A DNA stretch of 64,000 nucleotides. It comes from Granulicella sp. S156 (lineage in GTDB: Bacteria; Acidobacteriota; Terriglobia; Terriglobales; Acidobacteriaceae). The notes below the pieces were generated by a model, which did no database searches, was not told the origin of the DNA, and was given only the letters and a program-made list of their open reading frames with translations. A program made the position numbers and the translations under genes. Positions 1-8,748 of this stretch are shown piece by piece. The stretch covers positions 458,315 to 522,314 of the forward strand of contig NZ_LMUH01000005.1 in the NCBI RefSeq assembly GCF_009766105.1, given 5' to 3'. How positions within the stretch are numbered: the first letter of the stretch is position 1; each line of letters opens with the position of its first letter.

Positions 1-1662
1 TCCGCGATTCCGCGCAGCGGGACGCTGCGTTTGTCAACGCAACGCTTCGGCCAGACTCAGCCCAAGCTGCTGGAGCTTGTAGGCTCACGAATCAGCCGTA
101 CCCCGACCACCCGAGACGCCAATCGCACGCACTATCTGCGCACGCTGGAGCGTGTATTGCAACGCCAGTTCCCCGACTGGAAGCCTGATGCCTTTCGCAC
201 GGCGATGGACCTCGAGCGCAGCTTCGGGCCAGCCTATGCGCGTGGTTCACTGATTCGCGGCAACCAGGCATGGGCCGTCATCGGCGTGAACGAGAATGAA
301 ACCGCGACCATCATCGACGGCATCCTCACGCTCGGCATTCTCTGGCTGCACCACTGTCGTGAGCAGTCGAGCAGACATTTGTACCAGGGGCTCAAGCTCA
401 TTCTTCCGCGCGGCACCGCGACACTGACACTCTCACGGCTGGCGTGGCTCAACGACGGCGCGGCACAGTGGCACCTCTATGAACTCGACCAGAACACGGA
501 AGAGTTGGTCCAGCGCGACGCCACCGATCAAGGCAATCTGCGCACACGGTTGGTTCATCATCCTGACGAGGACGCTGCGAGCGAGCGCTTTGCCTCGGCT
601 ATCGAGCAGGTCATGCAGCTTGTACCCACCGGGGAAGAACAACGAGTAGAGCAGCGTCTGCGCAGCACGGCTGAGCTGGCCTTTCTGCTGCATGGCATGG
701 AGTTCGCCCGTGCCCGCATCGGGCTCGCACCGAACAGCTTTGCCCGCACGCTTGAAATCACAGCGGGCGCCAATGAGACTCCGCTGACGCCAGCTACTCG
801 CGTCGAGATTGCAGCCAACATCGCCGAACTCTTTCGCCGTCGCCGCGCCTTCGTCTCCGCGACAGACTTCACCCGTCGCGGACAGAGGCCTTCGCGTCGC
901 ATCGGCGCTGCCACGGCAACTGCGGCACATTCACGATTACAGTTTCGTGCGAATCAGCCTGCCGGCGAGGTTAATCCTGCACAAGACCCCCTCTACCGCG
1001 CCGCTCCCGAGCGCTGGCTGGAGTCGGTGTTGCGCCGCGACCTCGCTCCTCTGACACGCAGTCTGGCACCCCAGCCGCGCGAAGCCTCATTCGCCAGCAA
1101 CGAAGCCTTCGCGAACGATCCTGATCCCGACACCCGAGGCAACCGCGCGGATCTTCCCTGGAAGAGCGATCCTGATGCGAATCCATCTCTCGCAGAGGTT
1201 GGCCTCACCCACAAACCTCGCGTTATCCCCCACCTCGACCCGAAGCACGTCTACGCACAGGTTCCCGCCATTGCGGGTGCGAGCGATCGCGGCCTGCTCG
1301 ATCTCCTCGGAGTCACCGCCGACGGACGTCTGGCAGTCATTGAACTTAAAGCTGACGACGATCTCCACCTCGCACTGCAGGGGCTCGACTACTGGATCCG
1401 CGTGCGCCATCATCACCTGCAAACCGCCGATGCAACGACCGGTCTCGGCGAGTTCCAGCGCCATGGCTACTTTCGTGGCGTCGAACTCTCGCCATTGCCG
1501 CCGAGGTTATATCTCGTAGCTCCCGCGCTGCACATTCACCCGGCAACGGAGACGATCCTCCGCTACCTCTCGCCACGCGTCGAATGGAACCTTCTGGCGC
1601 TCGATGAGCGCTGGCGCCAGGAGATTCGCGTGGTGTGGCGTAAGCAGGCCGGAAAGAGTTAA
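1..1662 (+). CDS. hypothetical protein with C-terminal PD-(D/E)XK nuclease-like domain, 5' end outside window
   Basis: The frame is open from base 1, so the true start may lie upstream; the first in-window candidate is TTG at 31, giving 543 residues. I do not recognise the N-terminal 350 residues. Near residues 405-450 the protein reads DLLGVTADGRLAVIELKADD, an Asp followed by hydrophobic-E-L-K. This fits the D...ExK core of PD-(D/E)XK nuclease-like folds as in NucS/DUF91-type proteins, and a conserved-looking GLDYW segment follows. A role in nucleic acid cleavage is inferred from this motif only. It could be an inactive member. It is convergent with dusB, with 26 bp between the stops. Confidence 0.6.
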   Translation, partial: SAIPRSGTLRLSTQRFGQTQPKLLELVGSRISRTPTTRDANRTHYLRTLERVLQRQFPDWKPDAFRTAMDLERSFGPAYARGSLIRGNQAWAVIGVNENETATIIDGILTLGILWLHHCREQSSRHLYQGLKLILPRGTATLTLSRLAWLNDGAAQWHLYELDQNTEELVQRDATDQGNLRTRLVHHPDEDAASERFASAIEQVMQLVPTGEEQRVEQRLRSTAELAFLLHGMEFARARIGLAPNSFARTLEITAGANETPLTPATRVEIAANIAELFRRRRAFVSATDFTRRGQRPSRRIGAATATAAHSRLQFRANQPAGEVNPAQDPLYRAAPERWLESVLRRDLAPLTRSLAPQPREASFASNEAFANDPDPDTRGNRADLPWKSDPDANPSLAEVGLTHKPRVIPHLDPKHVYAQVPAIAGASDRGLLDLLGVTADGRLAVIELKADDDLHLALQGLDYWIRVRHHHLQTADATTGLGEFQRHGYFRGVELSPLPPRLYLVAPALHIHPATETILRYLSPRVEWNLLALDERWRQEIRVVWRKQAGKS

Positions 1663-1688
1663 AGCGTTATCACTCGTGGCAGTAACTG

Positions 1689-2990
1689 TCAGCCCCACGC
1701 TGCGGGCGCGGCTTCAAGCTCTGCATCGTGTTCGAGCGAAAAGTCCTGCTGTGGCTCGGCGCGTAGCGTAAAGAATGCCTCTACCTTCTCCATCACCTGC
1801 GCCCCACGCTTGGCGTCAAAGATTTCTTTGCGTAGCGTCGAACCGCCAGGAACACCATGCGTGAACCAGCTAGCGAACTGCTTCATGCGGCCGATGGCAT
1901 CGCGCTGAGCGCTCTCGTGATTACGCTTCAGGCGCTTGTCTAAATCGCTCTCGGCGGGGCCGACAATCTCGGGATGTTCGGCGACCTCGTGCATCAGCCG
2001 CTCGAAGTAGTCGCGGATCATGCGGTAACGGTCCATATCGGTGGGCTTGTCATACGTGCCCACACCAGTGGCCTGCTTGGAAGCTGTATATTGTGCGATC
2101 TGGCGGAAGATCCACGGATTCGCCGGCGCGGCACGACCGATCATTACGGCGTCGCAGTGGGTTGCGTCGACCATCGCGGCCGCATCTTCGGGCGTGCGGA
2201 CATCTCCGTTGCCGATGACAGGAATTGTGACGGCGTCCTTCACTGCGGCAATCCACTCCCAGCGCGCCTCGCCGGTGTAGCCCTGCTCGCGTGTGCGGGC
2301 ATGCAGCGCGACGGCGTTCAGGCCGCAGTCTTCGGCCATCTTCGCCAGCTCGACGCAGACGATGTTCGAGTCGTTCCAGCCCATGCGGAACTTGACGGTG
2401 AAGGGAATCGTCACTGCCGCGCGCACGCGTTCAAAGATCTTGCGGATTGCGGGCAGATCACGCAGCAGTCCCGAGCCGCCGTTACACGCCACAACACGCT
2501 TGGCTGGGCAGCCCAGGTTCAGGTCGACGAGGTCGAAGCCCGCATCCTGGCAGATGATGGCACTCTCGGCCAGCGTCTCCGGGTTCGATCCAAAGAGCTG
2601 CGCCGAGATCGGGTGCTCGTCCTCGTAGTAGGTAAGGTAGCGCTTGCGCTTGGTCTCGCGCATCCTTGAAAGCCCATCGGCCGAAGTGAACTCCGTCATG
2701 ATGAGTCCGCAGCCGGAGACCTCATTCGAGGTCTCTACGTCGACATCAACGCTATCGTCGGTAGCCTGATTAAACGCAGCCTCGGGTTCTGTAAACATCG
2801 ACGCGTTTTTGATGAAGCGGCGGAAGACCGTGTCCGTCACGCCTGCCATAGGCGCGAGCACCGTGGCGGGCGCAATTCGTACTCCGCCGATGTGCATCTC
2901 AGCCGGCACGCGAGCGTGCTGCGGCATCTCGCGTGTGTCCGAGTTCGCTGTTGTCTCCCAACCCTTCTTCATATAGGTATCGCGTTCCAC
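1689..2990 (-). CDS. dusB: tRNA-dihydrouridine synthase (DusB-like)
   Basis: FMN-dependent reduction of uridine to dihydrouridine in tRNA. The TIM-barrel hallmarks are visible: APMAGVTDTVFRR near residue 46, the LGCPAKRV signature with the presumed catalytic cysteine, VKFRMGW, and IGNGDV plus the phosphate-binding IGRAAPANPW. At 433 residues it is longer than the usual 320-350. Much of the excess is an acidic insert at about residues 63-95 (TEPEAAFNQATDDSVDVDVE and following) between the first barrel elements, plus a C-terminal tail. The start could instead be the Met at 2972. It is transcribed towards the window start, after rpmE. Confidence 0.93.
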   Translation of the reverse strand: MERDTYMKKGWETTANSDTREMPQHARVPAEMHIGGVRIAPATVLAPMAGVTDTVFRRFIKNASMFTEPEAAFNQATDDSVDVDVETSNEVSGCGLIMTEFTSADGLSRMRETKRKRYLTYYEDEHPISAQLFGSNPETLAESAIICQDAGFDLVDLNLGCPAKRVVACNGGSGLLRDLPAIRKIFERVRAAVTIPFTVKFRMGWNDSNIVCVELAKMAEDCGLNAVALHARTREQGYTGEARWEWIAAVKDAVTIPVIGNGDVRTPEDAAAMVDATHCDAVMIGRAAPANPWIFRQIAQYTASKQATGVGTYDKPTDMDRYRMIRDYFERLMHEVAEHPEIVGPAESDLDKRLKRNHESAQRDAIGRMKQFASWFTHGVPGGSTLRKEIFDAKRGAQVMEKVEAFFTLRAEPQQDFSLEHDAELEAAPAAWG

Positions 2991-3028
2991 AAAACTTTCT
3001 AATTCGACAATTCGCTAATTCAAGAAAA

Positions 3029-3055
3029 GAGGCCTCCGCTCATCGCGGAGGCCTC
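3029..3055 (-). terminator. rho-independent terminator of rpmE
   Basis: A perfect 11-bp stem (3029-3039 with 3045-3055) with a 5-nt loop. Read on the minus strand it is followed by TTTTCTTG. It lies 24 bp after the rpmE stop and separates it from dusB. Confidence 0.8.
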
Positions 3056-3078
3056 CCGGTTTCGCTGGGCTGCGAGAG

Positions 3079-3324
3079 TTACTTCGCGGCGTTGGCGGCA
3101 GCTTCGGCCTTCTTCGCATCGGTTGCCGCGAACTTGCGGCGGAAGCGCTCGATACGGCCGGCGGTGTCGACCAGCTTCTGCTTGCCGGTGAAGAACGGGT
3201 GGCAGGCAGAGCAGATTTCGACGACGATGTCGCCCTTGTGCGTGGAGCGCGTCTCAAACGTATTACCGCAGGCGCACTTCACGTTGATGTTTTCGTACGT
3301 GGGATGAATTCCAGTCTTTGGCAT
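3079..3324 (-). CDS. rpmE: 50S ribosomal protein bL31
   Basis: This 81-residue protein begins [20 protein letters not shown], the standard bL31 opening. It keeps the zinc-binding cysteines of the C+ form: CACG near residue 17 and [12 protein letters not shown] near residue 38. An Ala/Lys-rich tail follows the conserved core. The family is part of the large-subunit central protuberance and bridges to the small subunit. C+ forms are usually the zinc-replete version. It is followed by its own terminator. Confidence 0.97.
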   Translation of the reverse strand: MPKTGIHPTYENINVKCACGNTFETRSTHKGDIVVEICSACHPFFTGKQKLVDTAGRIERFRRKFAATDAKKAEAAANAAK

Positions 3325-3784
3325 GGTGATACCTTTCGTAGCTAACCCGCCGCAGAACGGTTCGCTTGCCGAGGCCGCTGTGGACTCAAGGCATCGAAGT
3401 TCCAGTCGCGCTGCGAGCTTGGACCCCGACTCCCGGGGTTTCAGGCGCTCCTATTAGTTTAGCACTTGCCGTCAAGAGTGGTAAGTCCTTCATCCTGATT
3501 GGCTTACGCAGTCAATACTTTAGGGCTCGACGAGCAACTATTCGGCCCGCTCCTGGTAGGCGACGACATCAACACAAAAATGGAGCGCAGAAACCAGATG
3601 GAATACAGAAGCTAAATGGAGCCTAGAGGCTAGTAGAGATTAAATGGAGCGTAGATGCTCAAACGGCCACGGGCCTAAGCCCTGAAAGGGCGAGATATCG
3701 CGGTGGCACAATAGACCGCGCTCAATCTCCTTTGCCACTACCCCCGGCGGATGCCTCCACCCTTGACGCAAAGCCACGGCACTC
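3325..3784. other. gene-poor spacer between rpmE and eutC
   Basis: No convincing gene in 460 bp. Short degenerate tandem motifs of the form AAATGGAGC..AGA recur between about 3580 and 3660. A small REP-like palindrome (CTAAGCCCTGAAAGGGCGAGA) lies near 3674-3694. The rpmE promoter should be in the right-hand part next to 3325. Confidence 0.5.
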
Positions 3785-4564
3785 CTACTCAGGAATCGGC
3801 GCATGAACCAACGCCGAAGCCTCTTTGAGCGCGATGCCGGTGGTTTCAAGGCGGCGGGCTTCATTCATGTAGAAGGCGATCCGTTGTGCAGCCTCAACAT
3901 AACTCAGGCCCTCCTGACGGATGTTCGAGATGCAATTACGTTCGGCATCCGTTCGTCCGGGGCGCGGGTTCCAGGTGATATAGACGCCGAGCGAGTCTGG
4001 AGAGCTGAGCCCGGGACGTTCGCCGATCATTAGCACGACGAGCTTTGCTCCGAGCAGATGCCCAATCTCATCGCCAATAGCCACGCGGCCCTGAGAGACG
4101 ATGCAGACAGGAGCGAGGTTCCAGTCCCCAGCGTCCAGAGTCGGAAGCAGGGCATCGAGCAGTGGCAACCCATGGCGCTCGACGGCGAGAGCCGAGAGTC
4201 CGTCTGCAAGGATGAAGACGGCATCGGGTTTCCTTTGTAGGCTCTCGGCATAGTCACGCAACGCATGCGCAAAGTCGGGATGCAGGATGCGTCCGAGATC
4301 GGGACGGCGCAGGTAGTGATGGCGGCTCTTCTGGCTGGCCTCTCCTTCAACCGCGCTCCGCAGCACGAAGCCTGCAAGATCTCGCTGCTGCAGTCCGTGC
4401 AGTAGCGCTGAAATGTCGAGCAGAGTATGAACCGCGTCACGGGCGAGCGCATGATCGAGCTGAAAGCGGAGCTGCTCTCGCGTAGGAATGGCAGCGCCAG
4501 TGCGTCCCAGCGAGATGCGTGCGGTGGTAGGGAGCGTTTGCGGCTTGTCGATCTCGTGACTCAT
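3785..4564 (-). CDS. eutC: ethanolamine ammonia-lyase small subunit
   Basis: Small subunit of the adenosylcobalamin-dependent lyase that converts ethanolamine to acetaldehyde and ammonia. Recognisable stretches are TREQLRFQLDHALARDAVH near the N-terminus, VFILADGLSALAV, VCIVSQGRVAIGDEIG and VVLMIGERPGLSSPDSLGVY, which are family hallmarks. I start it at the ATG at 4564, overlapping the eutB stop as ATGA. That gives 259 residues, a little shorter than enteric homologues (about 295). A longer reading starts at 4642 but would run deep into eutB. Confidence 0.95.
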   Translation of the reverse strand: MSHEIDKPQTLPTTARISLGRTGAAIPTREQLRFQLDHALARDAVHTLLDISALLHGLQQRDLAGFVLRSAVEGEASQKSRHHYLRRPDLGRILHPDFAHALRDYAESLQRKPDAVFILADGLSALAVERHGLPLLDALLPTLDAGDWNLAPVCIVSQGRVAIGDEIGHLLGAKLVVLMIGERPGLSSPDSLGVYITWNPRPGRTDAERNCISNIRQEGLSYVEAAQRIAFYMNEARRLETTGIALKEASALVHAPIPE

Positions 4565-5946
4565 CGCACGTCTCCCTGTGGCAACAGCGCTGCAGGCTGG
4601 CCGATGCGTTGCAGCTGATGAAAGCCGTCGCTCGACAGCCACGCTTCAAACTCCGGCGCGGGCCGCAGTCCGAGCAGCCGGCGCAAGTAAAGCGCGTCGT
4701 GGAACGATGTGCTTTGGTAGTTCAGCATGATGTCGTCAGCTCCGGGCACGCCCATGATGTAGTTGATCCCAGCTGTGCCCAGCATCGTCAGCAGGGAGTC
4801 CATGTCGTCCTGGTCGGCTTCGGCGTGATTGGTGTAGCAGATGTCGCAGCCCATTGGCAGGCCCAGCAGCTTGCCGCAGAAATGATCCTCCAGACCCGCA
4901 CGCAGGATCTGTTTGCCGTCGTAGAGATACTCCGGGCCAATAAAGCCAACCACTGTGTTCACGAGCATCGGTTGGTAGCGTCGTGCAACGGCATAAGCGC
5001 GCGCTTCGAGCGTCTGCTGATCGACGCCAAAGTGCGCGTTGGCGGAGAGAGCACTGCCTTGTCCGGTCTCGAAGTAGAAGACATTCTCTCCCCCGGTTTT
5101 GCCATCAAGCCCGCCCCGCTTGAGCTCGCGGGTCATCGCATGGGCTTCGTCGAGCAGCTCAAGGCTGATACCGAACGACGCATTCGCCGCCTCAGTTCCG
5201 GCAATCGACTGAAACAGCAGATCAAGCGGCGCGCCCTGCTGCATAGACTCCATCTGCGTTGTCACGTGGGCCAGCACGCAACTCTGGGTCGGGATATCGT
5301 AGCGCACGCGCACGTGGTCGATCAGCCGCAGCAGCTTGGTCACGCTGTCCACGCTGTCGGATACCGGATTGATGCCGACAACCGCATCGCCGGAGCCCAG
5401 CAGCAGGCCGTCCAGAATGCTGGCGGCGATGCCCAGCGGATCGTCTGTAGGATGGTTCGGTTGCAGACGGGTGGAGAGTCTTCCGGGCAGGCCGACCGTC
5501 GTACGAAAGCGGGATACCACGGAGATTTTGCGTGCCACGTAGATCAAATCCTGCACGCGCATCAGTTTGGACACAGCAGCGGCCATCTCTGGCATCAAAC
5601 CGCCCGCCAGCGCGGAGAGCCGCTCGCCCGTGGCCTCGTCCGAGAGCAGCCAGTCGCGGAACTCGCCCACGGTAAGACCGGCGATCGGCGCGAAGGCTTG
5701 TTGGTCATGGCTATCCACAATCAGGCGCGTGACAGCATCCGTCTCATAGGGAACGACGACCTCGTTCGTGAAGACACTCAATGGCAGCTCGGCAAGGGCC
5801 ATCTGCGCGATAGCCCGGCCCTCCGCTCCGGAGGCGGCGATGCCTGCAAGCTGGTCGCCCGACCGCAGCGGCGAGGCCTTCGCCAGCAGCGTACGCAGGT
5901 CGGCGAAGGTGTGTTTAACTCCGCGGACTGTATGGCTATAGAGCAT
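4561..5946 (-). CDS. eutB: ethanolamine ammonia-lyase large subunit
   Basis: Catalytic alpha subunit of 461 residues, close to the 453 of enteric EutB. It carries typical segments such as VVGINPVSDSVDSVTKLL, FYFETGQGSALSANAHFGVD, GFIGPEYLYDGKQI, LPMGCDICYTNHAEADQDD and IMGVPGADDIMLNYQSTS. The EAL complex binds adenosylcobalamin and frees ammonia from ethanolamine. No shell, EutA reactivase or aldehyde dehydrogenase genes are next to it, so this is a minimal eutBC operon, probably for nitrogen acquisition (inference). It diverges from the ATPase gene at 6059. Confidence 0.97.
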   Translation of the reverse strand: MLYSHTVRGVKHTFADLRTLLAKASPLRSGDQLAGIAASGAEGRAIAQMALAELPLSVFTNEVVVPYETDAVTRLIVDSHDQQAFAPIAGLTVGEFRDWLLSDEATGERLSALAGGLMPEMAAAVSKLMRVQDLIYVARKISVVSRFRTTVGLPGRLSTRLQPNHPTDDPLGIAASILDGLLLGSGDAVVGINPVSDSVDSVTKLLRLIDHVRVRYDIPTQSCVLAHVTTQMESMQQGAPLDLLFQSIAGTEAANASFGISLELLDEAHAMTRELKRGGLDGKTGGENVFYFETGQGSALSANAHFGVDQQTLEARAYAVARRYQPMLVNTVVGFIGPEYLYDGKQILRAGLEDHFCGKLLGLPMGCDICYTNHAEADQDDMDSLLTMLGTAGINYIMGVPGADDIMLNYQSTSFHDALYLRRLLGLRPAPEFEAWLSSDGFHQLQRIGQPAALLPQGDVR

Positions 5947-6058
5947 TCGTGTTGCCCAAATTGTAGCCGCTTGCTGTTAGATACTGATGCTCCGCGCCAG
6001 CTTTCCTCGTTTGCGGGACGATTCGCACAGGCACGTAAGGCTGCGATACTGGATATCG

Positions 6059-6820
6059 ATGCTTGAACCCTGCCCCATCTGTGACGGCTCCGGCCTGCGC
6101 CTCGTGGAACGCCCCGACGGCAACCGTGTCGCCCAGGAGTGCGTCTGCCGATCCGCGCGCCGCACGGAACGAGCGACGGAGCAGGCGCGCATTCCACAGC
6201 GCTACGCTCACTGCTCTCTCGAGGAGTACGTCACCAACTTCGCCGGCGCGAACCGCTCGCTCGGTTCCGCGCACATGATGGCGCGCAAGTTTGTGCAGGG
6301 CTATCCGCTCGATACCAACGGCAATGGCTTGCTGCTCACGGGTTCCATCGGTGTCGGCAAAACCCACCTTGCGGTAGGAATGCTGCAGGCGCTCATTACC
6401 GAACGTGGTGCCAGGGGTCTGTTCTACGACTATCGCGAACTGCTCAAGCAGGTCCAGAACAGCTACAACCGCAACGTCCATGCGACGGAACTCGAAGTGC
6501 TCGCTCCGGTGTTTGAAGCTGAGGTCCTGGTGCTTGACGAATTAGGAGCATCGAAGCCGACAGACTGGGTGTGGGACACCGTCGCGCACATCCTGAACAC
6601 TCGCTACAACGACCGCCGCACAACCATCATCACGACCAACTATGCGAACCTTCCGCCGCTCGGAGGCGAGCTTACAGGTCCGCGCGCCGCCATGCGTGAG
6701 GAGACTCTTGGAGACCGTATCGGCGAACGCATGCGCTCACGCCTGCAGGAGATGTGCGTCGTCGTCGAGATGACCGGCGAAGACTTCCGTCAGAAGGTCA
6801 AGCGCGCCAGCTTCGCCTGA
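6059..6820 (+). CDS. DnaC/IstB-type AAA+ ATPase with N-terminal zinc-finger-like motif
   Basis: This protein of 253 residues starts MLEPCPICDGSG. An N-terminal CPIC...CVC cysteine set probably binds zinc. It is followed by a P-loop in GLLLTGSIGVGKTHLAVGM, a Walker B in VLVLDELGASKPTDW, and sensor-1-like TTIITTNY. This layout fits DnaC/DnaI-type helicase loaders and IstB-like ATPases. No istA transposase or replication gene is adjacent, so I read it as a chromosomal helicase-loader-like protein rather than an insertion-sequence helper. The ATG at 6059 is preferred over 5987 because it begins directly at the zinc-finger-like motif. Confidence 0.85.
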   Translation: MLEPCPICDGSGLRLVERPDGNRVAQECVCRSARRTERATEQARIPQRYAHCSLEEYVTNFAGANRSLGSAHMMARKFVQGYPLDTNGNGLLLTGSIGVGKTHLAVGMLQALITERGARGLFYDYRELLKQVQNSYNRNVHATELEVLAPVFEAEVLVLDELGASKPTDWVWDTVAHILNTRYNDRRTTIITTNYANLPPLGGELTGPRAAMREETLGDRIGERMRSRLQEMCVVVEMTGEDFRQKVKRASFA

Positions 6821-6829
6821 GGTATAAAA

Positions 6830-7390
6830 TTGGCAATCATGCAGGCGCCTGATCAGGAATCGAAGCCCACGACACAGCCCTCTGGAATGTTTAGCGAGCC
6901 GCCACGCGAGCGCAGCTTTCCAACAACAGCTGTTGCCATTGCCACAGTCGCTGTGGTGATCCTGGTGCTCGTCCTGGTGATGCTGGATCATCGCCACGGC
7001 GCCGCTCCAGCACCGAAGACGGTGCAGCCGCTCGCGGCCTATGCTTCCAGTCTTGTGGTCAGCAACATCCAGATGAGCGAGTCGACCAGCATCTCAGGCG
7101 GCAAGTCCACCTATATCGATGGACACATCGCCAACCACGGCTCGTCGACAGTCACCGGGATCACGGTTCAGGTGTTGTTTGCCAACGATACAGGGATGCC
7201 GCCGCAGATCGAAACTGTTCCCCTGTTGCTCATTCGCACCCGGGAACCCTACGTGGATACCGAACCCGTCAGCACGGCTCCGATCGCCCCGGGCGCAGAA
7301 GCTGATTTCCGGTTGATCTTCGAAGGTATCAACGAAAACTGGAACCAGCAGACGCCGGAGATTCACGTAACGCAAACCATCACGCGGTAG
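6830..7390 (+). CDS. membrane-anchored DUF2393-like protein
   Basis: It has 186 residues, an N-terminal cytoplasmic tail and one transmembrane helix (TAVAIATVAVVILVLVLVML) at about residues 28-48. A periplasmic beta-rich domain follows, with IDGHIANHGSSTVTGITVQV and a late FRLIFEGINENWNQQTPEI. That pattern resembles DUF2393 proteins of acidobacteria; the function is unknown. The TTG start at 6830 is supported by GAGG at 6819-6822, which overlaps the stop of the preceding ATPase gene. The two genes therefore form a likely operon with translational coupling. Confidence 0.7.
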   Translation: MAIMQAPDQESKPTTQPSGMFSEPPRERSFPTTAVAIATVAVVILVLVLVMLDHRHGAAPAPKTVQPLAAYASSLVVSNIQMSESTSISGGKSTYIDGHIANHGSSTVTGITVQVLFANDTGMPPQIETVPLLLIRTREPYVDTEPVSTAPIAPGAEADFRLIFEGINENWNQQTPEIHVTQTITR

Positions 7391-7481
7391 TTTTCGAAGT
7401 CGCAGCCGCCCAAAGGCGATTGCTCATCCAAAAACTACCGCGCGAAGATTCTTGATTTGCTCTAGAGGAACGGCTCTGGCT

Positions 7482-7670
7482 TCAGCCAGGCTGATTCGTA
7501 TCTTCGCCGTCTTTCTTTTCGAAATGGTCGGCGATCGCTCCCGCTCCCTCGAAACCGGCGACTGCCGCCGCGCCTTTGGTGAGGATTGAGGCATTGGGGT
7601 CCAACTTTTCGGTGCCTTCAACCGCAACTACAGCTCCAGCTATTTTTTCCGCTTCTTCCAAGAAACCCAT
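7482..7670 (-). CDS. small conserved-looking hypothetical protein (62 aa)
   Basis: This 62-residue acidic protein begins MGFLEEAEKIAGAVVAVEGTE, with a helical Ala-rich stretch and a charged tail. AAGGAGAA lies just upstream of the ATG on the minus strand, supporting translation. I do not recognise the family and cannot assign a function. No partner gene suggests a toxin-antitoxin pair. Confidence 0.5.
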   Translation of the reverse strand: MGFLEEAEKIAGAVVAVEGTEKLDPNASILTKGAAAVAGFEGAGAIADHFEKKDGEDTNQPG

Positions 7671-7768
7671 GACATTCTCCTTTTACAGCTGCCGAATCGG
7701 TCGTGCCGAATCAGTCTACTCCTGGGCATACCTGTGCGTACACGAGATACTGCTCGAAATTTTCGACT

Positions 7769-7880
7769 AGAGCAGTTCACAGTAGGTGTCGAGCAGAGCG
7801 AAAGGCTTTTGCGTGGTTTTCTCCCAAGAAAACCACACTGCACTCCCTTTCCGAGGCCATAGCAACTGTGAAACTGCTCT
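7769..7880. repeat. nested palindromic element touching the kdsA stop codon
   Basis: The outer arms AGAGCAGTTCACAGT (from 7769) and ACTGTGAAACTGCTCT (to 7880) are inverted repeats with one extra base. Inside, 7813-7822 and 7827-7836 form a perfect 10-bp stem (GTGGTTTTCT/AGAAAACCAC) with a CCCA loop. The right arm overlaps the kdsA stop codon. It can serve as a terminator and looks like a dispersed palindromic repeat. Confidence 0.7.
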
Positions 7881-8712
7881 ATTCGCGCACGGCTGCATGG
7901 ACGGCCAGCAACGTCTCCAGCACGCCTTTTAGTTTGTTCAGATGCAGTGCATTCGCGCCGTCGCTCTTGGCTTCGGCGGGGTTGTCATGGACTTCGAGGA
8001 ATATCCCGTCGATCCCCGCCGCAACCGCCGCACGCGCGAGCACGGGGATAAACTCCGGCTGGCCGCCCGAGACGCCCTTGCCGCCGCTCGGCGTTTGTAC
8101 CGAGTGCGTTCCGTCGAAGACCACCGGCGCAAACTCGCGCATGACCGGCAGTCCCCGCATGTCGACGACGAGGTTGTTATAGCCGAAGCTCGCGCCGCGT
8201 TCCGTCAGCGAGACGCGCTGGTTGCCACTCTCGCGAATCTTCTCGACCGCGTGGCGCATGTCCCACGGTGCGACGAACTGGCCCTTCTTCACGTTGATCG
8301 CGCGCCCAGTGTTCGCGGCGGCCACTAGCAGATCGGTCTGGCGGCAGAGGAACGCCGGAATCTGCAGCATGGCCTCTACTGGTCCGAGGGCATCGCCCGC
8401 TGCTACGCATTGCTCAGGTGTATGAATGTCCGTCAGGACCGGCAACCCATTGGCCTCACTGATAGCCCGCAGGATGCGACAGCCCTCTGCCAGCCCTGGC
8501 CCGCGAAAGCTATGGATCGAAGTACGGTTGGCCTTGTCGTAGCTGGCCTTGAAGATGTACGGCACGCCGAGATCGGAGGTGATGCGTTGGATAGCGTCTG
8601 CCAGACCGCGTGCGTGGGCTTCGGACTCGATGACACACGGCCCGGCGATAAGAAACAGCTCGCCGCTGCCTGCGGTTACGCTGCCGATATTGAATTTTGC
8701 TGGATGGCTCAC
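7879..8712 (-). CDS. kdsA: 3-deoxy-8-phosphooctulonate (KDO-8-P) synthase
   Basis: Condenses arabinose-5-phosphate with phosphoenolpyruvate to KDO-8-phosphate for lipopolysaccharide core synthesis. This 277-residue protein has the expected motifs: LIAGPCVIESE near the N-terminus, FKASYDKANRTS, the long loop SFRGPGLAEG, VLTDIHTPEQC, IPAFLCRQTDLL, KKGQFVAPWDM and the C-terminal GGQPEFIPVLARAAVAAG. The start is GTG at 8712. It shows that the organism makes a Gram-negative outer membrane with KDO-type lipopolysaccharide. It lies alone, with a hypothetical membrane protein upstream. Confidence 0.96.
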   Translation of the reverse strand: MSHPAKFNIGSVTAGSGELFLIAGPCVIESEAHARGLADAIQRITSDLGVPYIFKASYDKANRTSIHSFRGPGLAEGCRILRAISEANGLPVLTDIHTPEQCVAAGDALGPVEAMLQIPAFLCRQTDLLVAAANTGRAINVKKGQFVAPWDMRHAVEKIRESGNQRVSLTERGASFGYNNLVVDMRGLPVMREFAPVVFDGTHSVQTPSGGKGVSGGQPEFIPVLARAAVAAGIDGIFLEVHDNPAEAKSDGANALHLNKLKGVLETLLAVHAAVRE

Positions 8713-8748
8713 GACATCTATTGGAGCATACCGGCACTGTTTTGCAAG

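Noticed and set aside
3366-3626. 86-aa open frame in the rpmE-eutC gap
   Set aside because: Covers short degenerate repeats; no recognisable features.
4609-6066. 485-aa open frame on the plus strand opposite eutBC
   Set aside because: It is antisense to the clear eutB gene and shows no family motif; long antisense frames are common in G+C-rich DNA.
6059-6820. Insertion-sequence helper gene istB
   Set aside because: No istA and no terminal inverted repeats; the N-terminal zinc-finger-like motif and operon with a DUF2393 gene fit a chromosomal DnaC-like protein.
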